From assembly GCA_020056155.1 (NCBI GenBank), contig JAGVII010000746.1:1-7724 (forward strand): a stretch of 7,724 bases of DNA, written 5' to 3'. Below the pieces are notes generated by a model. That model searched no databases, was not told the DNA's origin, and saw only the letters and a program-made list of their open reading frames with translations. The DNA is from Afipia sp. (GTDB lineage: Bacteria; Pseudomonadota; Alphaproteobacteria; Rhizobiales; Xanthobacteraceae). Shown piece by piece: positions 1-6,517 of this stretch. Position 1 is the stretch's first letter, and every line of letters begins with the position of its first letter. Both the position numbers and the translations under genes were made by a program.

Positions 1-1197
1 GGGATTTTCACATTCACATCAGGCCCCGCTGCCGCCTACGGCATGCCCGGCAAGAACACCGCTGACCTGATGATCGAGCAGATCAATGCCAAGGGCGGCA
101 TCGGTGGCGTTCCGGTGAATCCGATCTATGTTGACGAAGCTCAGGGCACTCAGGGCATCATTGCGGAGTATCGGCGCCTGGCCGGCGATCCAAAGAACCA
201 GGTGATGATGGCTGCGTTGTCCAGCGCAAACTGTCTGGCGCTGGCTCCGCTAGCGGAACAGCTTGAGATTCCGACAGTCGGCTGGAATTGCGACACGCAT
301 CAGCTTCTGATGGACGGCAAAAGCAAGTATGTGTTCCGTCCCAACGGCAACACCGTTCCGGAGTTCATCGCCTATGCGATCTATCTTCTCGCGCAGAAGC
401 CGGACGTGAAGACGGTTGCGATCATCAATCCTGACTATGCTTTCGGCCACGACGCCGCGAAGATCTTCAAGGCGGCTCTGCAGGCGCTGAAGCCGGACAT
501 TCAGATTGTGGCTGAGCTCTTCCCGAAGCTTGGCTCACCGAACTATCAAACCGAGATCTCGCGCCTCGCAACTGCCCGTCCGGATGTGATCTTCTCCAAC
601 CTCTGGGGAGCAGATCTGGAGAACTTCGTGCGGCAGGCTTCGCCGCGCGGTCTGTTTACGTCGAGTCAGGTGGTTCTGGCTCTTGGTGAAACGGTGCTCC
701 AGCGGGTTGCTCTGCCGGACGGCGTCATCGTTGGCGTTCTGGGCGATGGCTGGTGGATGTCGCCGGATGCCAAGGCGAATGCCGAGACGAAGAAATTTGC
801 CGACGCCTACAAGGCGCGTTTCGGCGAGTATCCGGTTTTCCCGTCGATCAAGATGGCGAATACGCTGCTCTATGTTCAAGCTGCCTATAAGGCCGCGATG
901 CAGAAGAATGGCGGCAAGTGGCCGACACGCGCGGAAATCGCAGAAGCGATGAAAGGCAGTTCCGTCACGACACTCACCGGAACCATGAAAACCCGTTCCG
1001 ACAATGACGGCGTCGTCGATCAGATCGTCGGGGTTACAGCGAAGTCGCCAGACTATCCGTTCCCCGTGATCGGCGGAATGGTTCGCTACAAGGGTGACGT
1101 CTTGATGCCGAAGGAAGGGCAGGACCCTATCGCCTGGATTTCGACGCTGACGCCGGAATTCGCGAAATCCCTGCCTAAGCCCGGAAGCTACAAATAA
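1..1197 (+). CDS. ABC transporter substrate-binding protein, Liv/HAAT type (5' partial)
   Basis: This is the periplasmic solute receptor of a branched-chain amino acid type ABC importer (type I periplasmic binding fold, Peripla_BP_6-like). The reading frame is open from base 1, and the first visible residues (GIFTFTSGPAAAYG) match the first strand and loop of the mature protein in this family. The ATG at 43 is therefore internal, and the true start with its signal peptide lies outside the window. 398 residues are visible, close to a full mature domain. Family-like landmarks are INAKGGIGG (about 28-36), the ligand-loop region SSANC (74-78), NPDYAFGHDAAKIF (143-156) and a C-terminal lobe ending at SLPKPGSYK. 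Two cysteines (C78, C97) could form a disulfide like the one in LivJ; this is inference. The gene stands 43 bases upstream of the permease genes. The family assignment is strong, but the ligand cannot be deduced. Confidence 0.93.
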   Translation, partial: GIFTFTSGPAAAYGMPGKNTADLMIEQINAKGGIGGVPVNPIYVDEAQGTQGIIAEYRRLAGDPKNQVMMAALSSANCLALAPLAEQLEIPTVGWNCDTHQLLMDGKSKYVFRPNGNTVPEFIAYAIYLLAQKPDVKTVAIINPDYAFGHDAAKIFKAALQALKPDIQIVAELFPKLGSPNYQTEISRLATARPDVIFSNLWGADLENFVRQASPRGLFTSSQVVLALGETVLQRVALPDGVIVGVLGDGWWMSPDAKANAETKKFADAYKARFGEYPVFPSIKMANTLLYVQAAYKAAMQKNGGKWPTRAEIAEAMKGSSVTTLTGTMKTRSDNDGVVDQIVGVTAKSPDYPFPVIGGMVRYKGDVLMPKEGQDPIAWISTLTPEFAKSLPKPGSYK

Positions 1198-1208
1198 GCG
1201 GGTTTTTT
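1177..1208 (+). terminator. possible attenuator hairpin after the binding-protein gene
   Basis: AAGCCCG (1177-1183) can pair with CGGGTTT (1199-1205) as a 7-bp stem with one G-T pair and a 15-base loop. The stem is part of and followed by a run of six T (1203-1208). The left arm lies in the last codons of the binding-protein gene and the loop contains its stop codon. The shape is that of a weak rho-independent terminator. A partial terminator here would fit the usual need for much more binding protein than membrane subunits. The stem is short and the loop long, so this is tentative. Confidence 0.33.
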
Positions 1209-1230
1209 CTTCGCCAAGTCCAGTCCGAGT

Positions 1231-1235
1231 AGGTG
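1231..1235 (+). promoter_or_regulatory. ribosome binding site of livH-type gene
   Basis: AGGTG matches part of the anti-Shine-Dalgarno complement and ends five bases before the ATG at 1241, which supports that start. No convincing promoter could be identified in the 43-base gap, so expression probably reads through from the binding-protein gene. Confidence 0.55.
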
Positions 1236-1240
1236 TCTTA

Positions 1241-2140
1241 ATGTCGAATACCGTCATTCCGTTGTTACTGGACAGTCTTGCCAGCGCCGCGTTGATCTTC
1301 TTCGCGGCCGTTGGTTTGACGCTGGTGTTCAGCGTGCTGCGCGTCCTCAATGTGGCGCATGGAAGCCTCTACTCGATCGGCGCCTATGTGGCGGCCTCAA
1401 TCTGCCTTTTCATCGTGAGCAGGCAGCTCAGTCCGTATCTGTCGTTCGTGGCGTTGTTGTTCAGCGCGGTTTTCGTTGCGGCACTGTTCGGTCCGCTGAT
1501 CGAACGCACCTTGATTCGATGGACCTATGGAAAGTCCGAAGCTGTTCAAATCCTGATCACCTTCGGACTCTTCCTTATCCTCGAGGATGTGCAGCGCATG
1601 GTTTTTGGAGTGCAGTCTCTGTATGAGGATGCACCCATGCGCCTTCTCGGCACGTCGCTCATCGGCGGCGTCGTATATCTGAACTACCAGATTTTTCTGA
1701 TCGGAATGGCGGTCCTCGTCATCATCGGGTTGCGGCTGTTGATCAGGCACACCCGGCTTGGACGGCTGATCACGGCGGTCGTTTCCGATCGCGAAATGGC
1801 GCAGTCGATTGGCATCGACACCAACCGGATATTCATTCTCGCGTTTTCGCTCGGCGTGTTTCTGGCGGCGCTCGGAGGAGCACTGGCGGTGCCGACATCA
1901 GGCGTCGCTCCGGGATTGGGCGCCGACACGATGGTCCTTGCGTTCGCCGTTGCCGCGATCGGCGGTCTTGGACAGATCGAAGGCGCTGCAATCGCGTCGT
2001 TGATCGTCGGATTCGTGCGCGTACTGGCGATCTATTACGTTCCGGCGCTGGACGCGGTGGCTCCATATGCCGCGATGCTGATCGTTTTGTTGATACGTCC
2101 TTACGGACTGTTCGGTTCGGTCACGGCCCGGAGGATATGA
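1241..2140 (+). CDS. livH: ABC transporter permease, LivH type
   Basis: This is one of the two transmembrane subunits forming the translocation channel of the importer (299 residues, normal for LivH). About eight hydrophobic segments are visible, roughly at 7-31, 40-60, 66-86, 102-122, 146-166, 196-216, 228-258 and 265-290. Family landmarks are LNVAHGSLYSIGAY (36-49), the cytoplasmic loop TRLGRLITAVVSDREMAQSIGI (171-192), which resembles the segment contacting the ATPase, GGLGQIEGA (241-249) and RPYGLFG (286-292). The ATG at 1241 has AGGTG five bases upstream, and the first helix begins directly after it. The stop overlaps the start of the LivM-type gene, so the two are translationally coupled. 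The symbol denotes the family type only; transport of leucine, isoleucine or valine is not shown. Confidence 0.93.
   Translation: MSNTVIPLLLDSLASAALIFFAAVGLTLVFSVLRVLNVAHGSLYSIGAYVAASICLFIVSRQLSPYLSFVALLFSAVFVAALFGPLIERTLIRWTYGKSEAVQILITFGLFLILEDVQRMVFGVQSLYEDAPMRLLGTSLIGGVVYLNYQIFLIGMAVLVIIGLRLLIRHTRLGRLITAVVSDREMAQSIGIDTNRIFILAFSLGVFLAALGGALAVPTSGVAPGLGADTMVLAFAVAAIGGLGQIEGAAIASLIVGFVRVLAIYYVPALDAVAPYAAMLIVLLIRPYGLFGSVTARRI
2130..2135 (+). promoter_or_regulatory. Shine-Dalgarno of livM-type gene that decides between two ATGs
   Basis: GGAGGA lies inside the last codons of the livH-type gene. Two adjacent ATGs follow, at 2137 and 2140. Measured from the GGAGG core, the spacing is 2 bases to the first and 5 bases to the second, which favours 2140. 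Confidence 0.6.
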
Positions 2141-3063
2141 TGCGCATAAGTCTTGCTATCGCAGCGGTTCTCGCCCTCGCTGCAGCGCCGATACTGGCGC
2201 CGTGGCTTGAGTTCGTCCTGACCCTGGCGATTGCCAAAGGCTTTGCAGCGCTTGGTGTGGCGATCCTGCTTCGCGCCGGGCTGATCTCGATCGGCCACGC
2301 CATGTTCTTCGCCGCAAGCGCCTATGGCGTCGCCTTTCTGGCGCGGGCTGGCATCAATGACTTTGCTGCTCTGGTCGCGCTGTCGGTGCTGGCAGCCGCG
2401 CTGGCGGGCGCCGTGGTTGGCGCATTTCTCGTTCGCTATCGCGCGATTTTCTTCGCGATGCTGAATCTCGCCGTGTCGATGGTCTTCTATGCCCTGTTTG
2501 CCAAACTCTATGGAGTGACCGGCGGGACAGACGGAATGGTGGTTCCCGTTCCAAGTGTTTTCGGGATCGTGCTCAGCGAGCCGGCTTTCAAGAATGTCCT
2601 GTTCTACGGCAGCCTTACCCTGATGATTTTGGTCGGTCTCGGCGTGCATCGCTATCTTGATAGCCCACTCGGTCACGCTCTGTCGGCCGTTCACACAAAC
2701 GAAGTCCGGCTGGAGTATCTCGGGATTCCAGTTTGGGCCGTCCTGCTGATCGCTTATGTCGTTTCCGCTGCCCTCGCGGGACTCGGCGGAGCGATCACCG
2801 GCTTTGCCATCGGCCGCGTTGTCCCCGATTTCGCGTTCTGGACTGCATCTGGGCAACTCGTCCTCGTTGCCGTTCTCGGCGGGGTCGGCGGCGTGCCGGG
2901 CGCATTCATCGGAGCACTGTTTCTGGAACTGCTTCACAGCGCGGCAGTCACCGTTACGGATGCATGGAATCTGATTGTCGGAGCTGCGCTTATCATCGTG
3001 ATCATGTTTCTGCCGAAAGGACTCTACGGCCTTCTCGCGCGTCGCGAGGCGGTGGCGAAATGA
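2140..3063 (+). CDS. livM: ABC transporter permease, LivM type
   Basis: This is the second transmembrane subunit of the importer, expected to pair with the LivH-type protein in the inner membrane. It has 307 residues from the ATG at 2140; an ATG at 2137 would add one Met. Counting from 2137, family landmarks are LISIGHAMFFAASAYG (49-64), the LivM-like TGGTDG (128-133), the coupling region DSPLGHALSAVHTNEVRLEYLGI (175-197, split here by a variable HTNEVR), GGVGGVPGA (248-256) and FLPKGLYGL (291-299). It is strongly hydrophobic, with an estimated eight to ten membrane segments. LivM proteins such as that of E. coli can carry an N-terminal extension that is absent here; the short form is also common. 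It overlaps the preceding gene by 1-4 bases and the following ATPase gene by 4 bases (ATGA), so it is part of one translation unit. Confidence 0.93.
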   Translation: MRISLAIAAVLALAAAPILAPWLEFVLTLAIAKGFAALGVAILLRAGLISIGHAMFFAASAYGVAFLARAGINDFAALVALSVLAAALAGAVVGAFLVRYRAIFFAMLNLAVSMVFYALFAKLYGVTGGTDGMVVPVPSVFGIVLSEPAFKNVLFYGSLTLMILVGLGVHRYLDSPLGHALSAVHTNEVRLEYLGIPVWAVLLIAYVVSAALAGLGGAITGFAIGRVVPDFAFWTASGQLVLVAVLGGVGGVPGAFIGALFLELLHSAAVTVTDAWNLIVGAALIIVIMFLPKGLYGLLARREAVAK

Positions 3064-3806
3064 CAGAAACCATTCTGCAGGCAAGAGATCTGCATGTCGG
3101 CTTCGCCGGTGTGAAGGCGGCCGACGGCGTCAGCCTCGATATCCATCAGGGCGAGTTCCTGGCGGTAATCGGACCAAATGGCTCCGGCAAGACGACTCTT
3201 CTCAATCTCTGCACGGGTTACGTCCGGCCGAAATCCGGCAGCGTTCATCTCGAGGGCCGCGATATCACGCGGCTCACGCCTCGCGCGATCGCGCGTCTGG
3301 GTGTCGCGCGAGCATTCCAGATTCCGCAGCTGTTCTCCGATCAGCGCGTTATCGATAACATGATGCTGGCGCTCGCCGCGAAGGACGGCCTATGGACGAT
3401 GGTTCGTCCGCTTGAAACCGAAACCCGGCGCGACGAGGCAAGGGCGCTTCTCGATCTGGTCGGACTGGCTGACGACAAAGGCCGTATCAGCAGCACGTTA
3501 CCTGAAGGTCATCGAAAACTTCTCGACATCGCAATCGCGCTGGCCCTGAAGCCGCGCCTTGTGCTGCTTGATGAGCCGACCAGTGGTGTGAGCTCGCTGG
3601 AGCGCTTCCCCCTGATGGAGGCTCTGATGGGCGCGCTTCGGCAACGGCAGATGACGGCCCTTTTTGTCGAGCATGACATGGATGTGGTCGCCCGCTATGC
3701 CAACCGTGTTCTTGTCTGGAACGCCGGAAAGATCATGGCCGAAGGACATCCGGACGTTGTCTTCAAGGACGAGAGAGTCCTGCAAAGTGTCGTGGGAGTG
3801 GCGTGA
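3060..3806 (+). CDS. livG: ABC transporter ATP-binding protein, LivG type
   Basis: This is one of two different ATPases driving the importer from the cytoplasmic side (248 residues). In order it shows Walker A GPNGSGKTT (38-46), Q-loop Gln87 in ARAFQIPQLF, Walker B LVLLDE (167-172), a D-loop region SGVSS (175-179) and the switch His205 in VEHD. The signature is unusual: where LSGGQ is expected it reads LPEGH (147-151), followed by RKLLDIAIALAL. The start is the ATG at 3060 (ATGA overlap with the LivM-type stop), because MTETILQARDLHVGF is the normal N-terminus. The frame stays open further upstream to 2733, but that stretch lies over the permease gene and is Arg-rich, unlike any ABC domain. 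It ends at residue 248 without a long C-terminal extension. The family is certain; the substrate is unknown. Confidence 0.93.
   Translation: MTETILQARDLHVGFAGVKAADGVSLDIHQGEFLAVIGPNGSGKTTLLNLCTGYVRPKSGSVHLEGRDITRLTPRAIARLGVARAFQIPQLFSDQRVIDNMMLALAAKDGLWTMVRPLETETRRDEARALLDLVGLADDKGRISSTLPEGHRKLLDIAIALALKPRLVLLDEPTSGVSSLERFPLMEALMGALRQRQMTALFVEHDMDVVARYANRVLVWNAGKIMAEGHPDVVFKDERVLQSVVGVA
3794..3798 (+). promoter_or_regulatory. Shine-Dalgarno of livF-type gene that decides the start
   Basis: GGGAG lies within the end of the livG-type gene. It is 7 bases from the ATG at 3806 but only 4 from the in-frame GTG at 3803, so ATG 3806 is the better start. Confidence 0.5.
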
Positions 3807-4474
3807 TGCTAAGCCTCGATAAAGTTCAGGTTTCGATCGAGGGTGTTCGCGTGCTGCGCGATGTCAGTTGCGATATCGCGGAGCGGAAGACAACGGTGCT
3901 GATCGGCCGTAACGGCGCCGGGAAGACGACCACGCTGCGGGCGATCATGGGGCTTATCGGCCTCGACGGCGGCGCCATCAGGCTGGATGTCGATGACCTG
4001 GGCCAGTTTCCGGCTCATTATCGCGCACGAGCCGGGATTGGTTATGCGCCGGAAGACCGGCGACTGGTCGCGGAGTTGAGCGTTGAGGACAACATTACTC
4101 TACCGGGGCTGGCGCTGAAGCTGAGCGGGAGCGAGATCAAGCGGCGGCTTGACGAGGTCTATACGCTGCTGCCTCAACTGCACGTGATGCGTGAGCGGCC
4201 GGGTGGTGGCGTCTCGGGCGGTCAGGGCAAAATGGTCGCACTGGGCCGCGCGCTTCTGGTCGCGCGCAAGCTGCTGCTGCTCGACGAGCCGTTTCAGGGA
4301 CTGGCGCCGGCGCTGGCGCTTGACTACGCGCGCACGCTCGGAGAACTGCGCAGGCACCGGCCCGAACTTGCGCTGCTTATCACCGAATCGAGCCCTGCGC
4401 TGCTCGACAAGATCGCGGACAGAACGCTGCAGATCGAGCGCGGCGAGATACTCACGAAACCGGTACAAGCCTGA
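3806..4474 (+). CDS. livF: ABC transporter ATP-binding protein, LivF type
   Basis: This is the second ATPase of the importer, expected to form a heterodimer with the LivG-type protein (222 residues from ATG 3806; a GTG at 3803 would add one residue). It shows Walker A GRNGAGKTT (34-42), the LivF-like region GIGYAPEDRR (77-86), where Glu83 sits at the usual Q-loop place, an intact signature VSGGQ (136-140) and Walker B LLLLDE (156-161). The switch position reads TESS (193-196), so Ser195 replaces the His; many LivF proteins have Gln there. It is slightly shorter than the roughly 235 residues usual for LivF. The start shares its A with the stop of the preceding gene (TGATG), indicating coupled translation. 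The DUF2848-type gene follows after 9 bases. Confidence 0.92.
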   Translation: MLSLDKVQVSIEGVRVLRDVSCDIAERKTTVLIGRNGAGKTTTLRAIMGLIGLDGGAIRLDVDDLGQFPAHYRARAGIGYAPEDRRLVAELSVEDNITLPGLALKLSGSEIKRRLDEVYTLLPQLHVMRERPGGGVSGGQGKMVALGRALLVARKLLLLDEPFQGLAPALALDYARTLGELRRHRPELALLITESSPALLDKIADRTLQIERGEILTKPVQA

Positions 4475-4477
4475 GGA
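4472..4477 (+). promoter_or_regulatory. ribosome binding site of the DUF2848-type gene
   Basis: TGAGGA, which includes the stop codon of the livF-type gene, is 6 bases before the ATG at 4484. The stop of one gene thus serves in the ribosome binding site of the next, supporting co-translation. Confidence 0.6.
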
Positions 4478-4483
4478 AAACAG

Positions 4484-5167
4484 ATGTTTCTGGAATTCAA
4501 TCGGATAGCGAAAGACAGAAGCGATCGCATAGGGATCGAGATCCGCTCCTTGATCATCGCCGGATGGGCCGGCCGAGACGCTGCTGCGATCGAGCATCAC
4601 ATCGAAGAATTGGCTGCAATCGGCGTTCCGCGCCCATCGACGACACCGCTCTACTACCGCGTGGCCGCTCAGACTCTCTCGCAATCGAGCGAACTGGCGG
4701 TCCTCGGCCCGGACAGCTCGGGTGAGGTAGAGCCCGTGGTTGTGGCCCTCGCCGACGGACTTTGGATCGGCATCGGCTCCGATCATACAGATCGCAAGGC
4801 GGAAGCGTCTGGCATTGCCTTGTCGAAGCAGCTTTGCGGCAAGCCGGTCGGGACGGAGCTTTGGTCGTATGCCGACATCGAAGGACACTGGGATCAACTG
4901 ATCCTTCGTTCGTGGGCGACCATCAATGGCGAACGGGTGCTCTACCAGGACAGTCCGGTGTCGACGCTGAGAACGCCACGTGATCTTATTCGCAAACACA
5001 CCGGTTCGGATACGCTCCCGGCCGGCACCTTGATGTTTTGCGGCACTCCCGGTGCCATCGGAGGCATCAGGCCAGCGACGCGCTTCGAGATGGAATTGCA
5101 CGATCCGGTTCTCAAACGCTCGCTGACCCATGGTTATGATATCCCGGTTTTGCCGGTCGTCTCCTGA
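4484..5167 (+). CDS. DUF2848-type protein with FAH-like features
   Basis: This 227-residue protein has no signal peptide or membrane segment, so it is probably cytoplasmic. I recognise it as DUF2848-like, a family without an assigned reaction, from the overall sequence and not from a search. The C-terminal part resembles the fumarylacetoacetate hydrolase superfamily. Glu81-x-Glu83 in GEVEPVVVAL looks like the metal-binding E-x-E, SDHTDRKAE (99-107) resembles the following Asp/Arg motif, and FCGTPGAIGG (185-194) plus FEMELHD (201-207) resemble the GTPxGxG and closing strand. FAH-type enzymes cleave, hydrate, isomerise or decarboxylate 2-keto acids with a divalent metal. The N-terminal 70 residues are not recognised. 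Lying between an importer and an amidase, it probably acts on the imported compound or a breakdown product. Confidence is high that it is a gene, moderate for the fold, and none is claimed for a specific reaction. Confidence 0.8.
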   Translation: MFLEFNRIAKDRSDRIGIEIRSLIIAGWAGRDAAAIEHHIEELAAIGVPRPSTTPLYYRVAAQTLSQSSELAVLGPDSSGEVEPVVVALADGLWIGIGSDHTDRKAEASGIALSKQLCGKPVGTELWSYADIEGHWDQLILRSWATINGERVLYQDSPVSTLRTPRDLIRKHTGSDTLPAGTLMFCGTPGAIGGIRPATRFEMELHDPVLKRSLTHGYDIPVLPVVS

Positions 5168-5174
5168 TCGTCAC

Positions 5175-5187
5175 CCCTGAGACAGGG
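5175..5187 (+). promoter_or_regulatory. small hairpin covering the amidase ribosome binding site
   Basis: CCCTG (5175-5179) and CAGGG (5183-5187) form a perfect 5-bp stem with a 3-base loop. The right arm includes AGGG (5184-5187), the best available Shine-Dalgarno for the amidase ATG, 7 bases downstream. The hairpin could reduce initiation unless ribosomes finishing the upstream gene, 8 bases before it, open it. The stem is short enough to occur by chance. Confidence 0.35.
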
Positions 5188-5194
5188 CGTAACA

Positions 5195-6517
5195 ATGACA
5201 GCCAGACCTGACACGCGACAGTTCTCCGCCGCTGAACGACTGGAGGCTGCGCTTGGCCGCATCCAGTCTCCGGATGGAGAGGGCAGCAAGGCTTTCACCG
5301 CGGTGTTCGCCGACAGCGCCCGGCGCGAGGCCGAGGCTTCCGACCAGCGTGCCGCAGCAGGGCTGACGCGCGGACCGCTGGATGGCCGTATCGTCTCGGT
5401 GAAGGCGCTGTTCGATGTTTCCGGCACGGTGACGAGTGCAGGTTCGGCGGTGCTGCGAGGGTTGCCTCCTGCAACGAGCGATGCCGTGATTCTGAAGCAT
5501 CTGCGCGCAGCGGGTGCCGTCATCATCGGCAAGACCCAAATGACCGAGTTTGCTTTCTCCGCGCTCGGCACCAATCCGCATGACGGTGTGCCCGGTAATC
5601 CTCGGGATCGCAAACGCGCGCCGGGCGGTTCATCATCCGGAGCCGTTGTATCGGTTATCGATGGCATGGCGGAAATCGCAATCGGCAGCGACACGGGTGG
5701 CTCGATCCGGATTCCGGCGGCGCTTTCGGGGGCCGTCGGCTTCAAGCCGACGGGCGGACGCATATCGACGGTCGGTGCTTTCTCGCTGTCCTCAAGCCTG
5801 GACACGGTCGGGCCGATCGCCTTGAGCGTGGCGGATTGCGCTGCCACCGAGCAGGTCCTGTCGGGACAGGCAACACCAGCGCCGCTGCTTGAGGCTTCTT
5901 CTGACAGCTTCCGTCTGATCGTTGCTCGCGGCCGGCTTTTTGACCGATGCGAAGCGGAGGTGCTGGAGGCATTTGAGGACGCGGTGCAACAGCTTCGACA
6001 ATCCGGCGTGCGGATCGAGGATGGATCGATTGACCCGGCGCTCGACGATGTCGCCCGTCTCGACAAGATCGGAACGTTTCCGTCAATCGAGGTTGGTGCG
6101 ACGCTACGTGATCTCGGAATACCCGGTCTGGACGGAATCGATCCAAAAACGCGGGTCCGCATCGAGGCGGGAGCCGGAATTGCCGCGATCGACTACGTGC
6201 GGATGACGAGAGTTCGCGAGGCCGCCATCGAGGCGTTCGAAAATTCGTTCTCCGAAAACGATGTTTTCATTGTTCCAACCACGCCGATCCGCGCGCCGCT
6301 TCTCGCTTCGATTGAGGACGATGCTGGCTTTCATGCCGCCAACGGGCTCGTGCTTCGTAATCCGCGCGTCGCCAATCTGCTCGATTGCCCGTCTATCTCG
6401 CTGCCGCTGCCCATCGACGGGCTTCCGGCCGGGCTCATGCTGATCGGGCGCAGAAACTCCGACCGGCGGCTTCTGGAAATTGCGTCGCGGGTCGAGGCGA
6501 TCCTGCGCGGCGGCTAA
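5195..6517 (+). CDS. amidase-signature family hydrolase
   Basis: This is a probable cytoplasmic amide hydrolase of the amidase-signature family (440 residues, normal for a single-domain member). The complete Ser-cisSer-Lys triad is visible: Lys70 in VSVKALFDV, Ser146 in PGGSSSG (143-149) and the nucleophile Ser170 in [12 protein letters not shown] (164-175). The 24-residue gap between the two serines is the same as in fatty acid amide hydrolase. GFKPT (182-186) and the C-terminal [12 protein letters not shown] are also typical. There is no C-terminal extra domain as in allophanate hydrolase (about 600 residues), and no signal peptide. GatA is unlikely because GatB and GatC are absent nearby. 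The start at 5195 has only a weak AGGG; the gene lies 27 bases after the DUF2848-type gene and is the last of the cluster. Its job is probably to cleave an amide derived from the imported compound; the substrate is unknown. Confidence 0.92.
   Translation: MTARPDTRQFSAAERLEAALGRIQSPDGEGSKAFTAVFADSARREAEASDQRAAAGLTRGPLDGRIVSVKALFDVSGTVTSAGSAVLRGLPPATSDAVILKHLRAAGAVIIGKTQMTEFAFSALGTNPHDGVPGNPRDRKRAPGGSSSGAVVSVIDGMAEIAIGSDTGGSIRIPAALSGAVGFKPTGGRISTVGAFSLSSSLDTVGPIALSVADCAATEQVLSGQATPAPLLEASSDSFRLIVARGRLFDRCEAEVLEAFEDAVQQLRQSGVRIEDGSIDPALDDVARLDKIGTFPSIEVGATLRDLGIPGLDGIDPKTRVRIEAGAGIAAIDYVRMTRVREAAIEAFENSFSENDVFIVPTTPIRAPLLASIEDDAGFHAANGLVLRNPRVANLLDCPSISLPLPIDGLPAGLMLIGRRNSDRRLLEIASRVEAILRGG

Noticed and set aside
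535..1350. Minus-strand open frame (271 codons) over the end of the binding protein and the start of the livH-type gene
   Set aside because: It crosses a gene boundary, is Arg-rich and matches no family I recognise.
2733..3059. Upstream extension of the livG-type frame (109 codons)
   Set aside because: It lies over the livM-type gene, is Arg-rich and precedes a normal ATPase N-terminus that has its own ATG in an ATGA overlap.
2101..3084. Long minus-strand open frame (327 codons) opposite the livM-type gene
   Set aside because: It is a shadow of a hydrophobic GC-rich gene: the product is highly charged, rich in Arg, His, Gln and Asp, has no recognisable domain, and the plus-strand protein matches a known family along its whole length.
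3282..3295. Perfect 14-base palindrome CGCGCGATCGCGCG inside the livG-type gene
   Set aside because: It encodes ordinary residues (ARG/ALA/ILE-rich segment) and such palindromes arise easily in GC-rich codons. A second GCGATCGC at about 4521 is isolated, so there is no sign of a repeat family or operator.
4100..5131. Minus-strand open frame (343 codons) opposite the livF-type and DUF2848-type genes
   Set aside because: It spans two well-supported genes and their junction on the other strand, its product is Arg/Gln-rich without motifs, and it has no plausible operon context.
5134..6162. Minus-strand open frame (342 codons) opposite the amidase
   Set aside because: The product is Ser/Arg/Pro-rich low-complexity sequence, as expected from reading a GC-rich gene backwards; the amidase triad on the plus strand is decisive.
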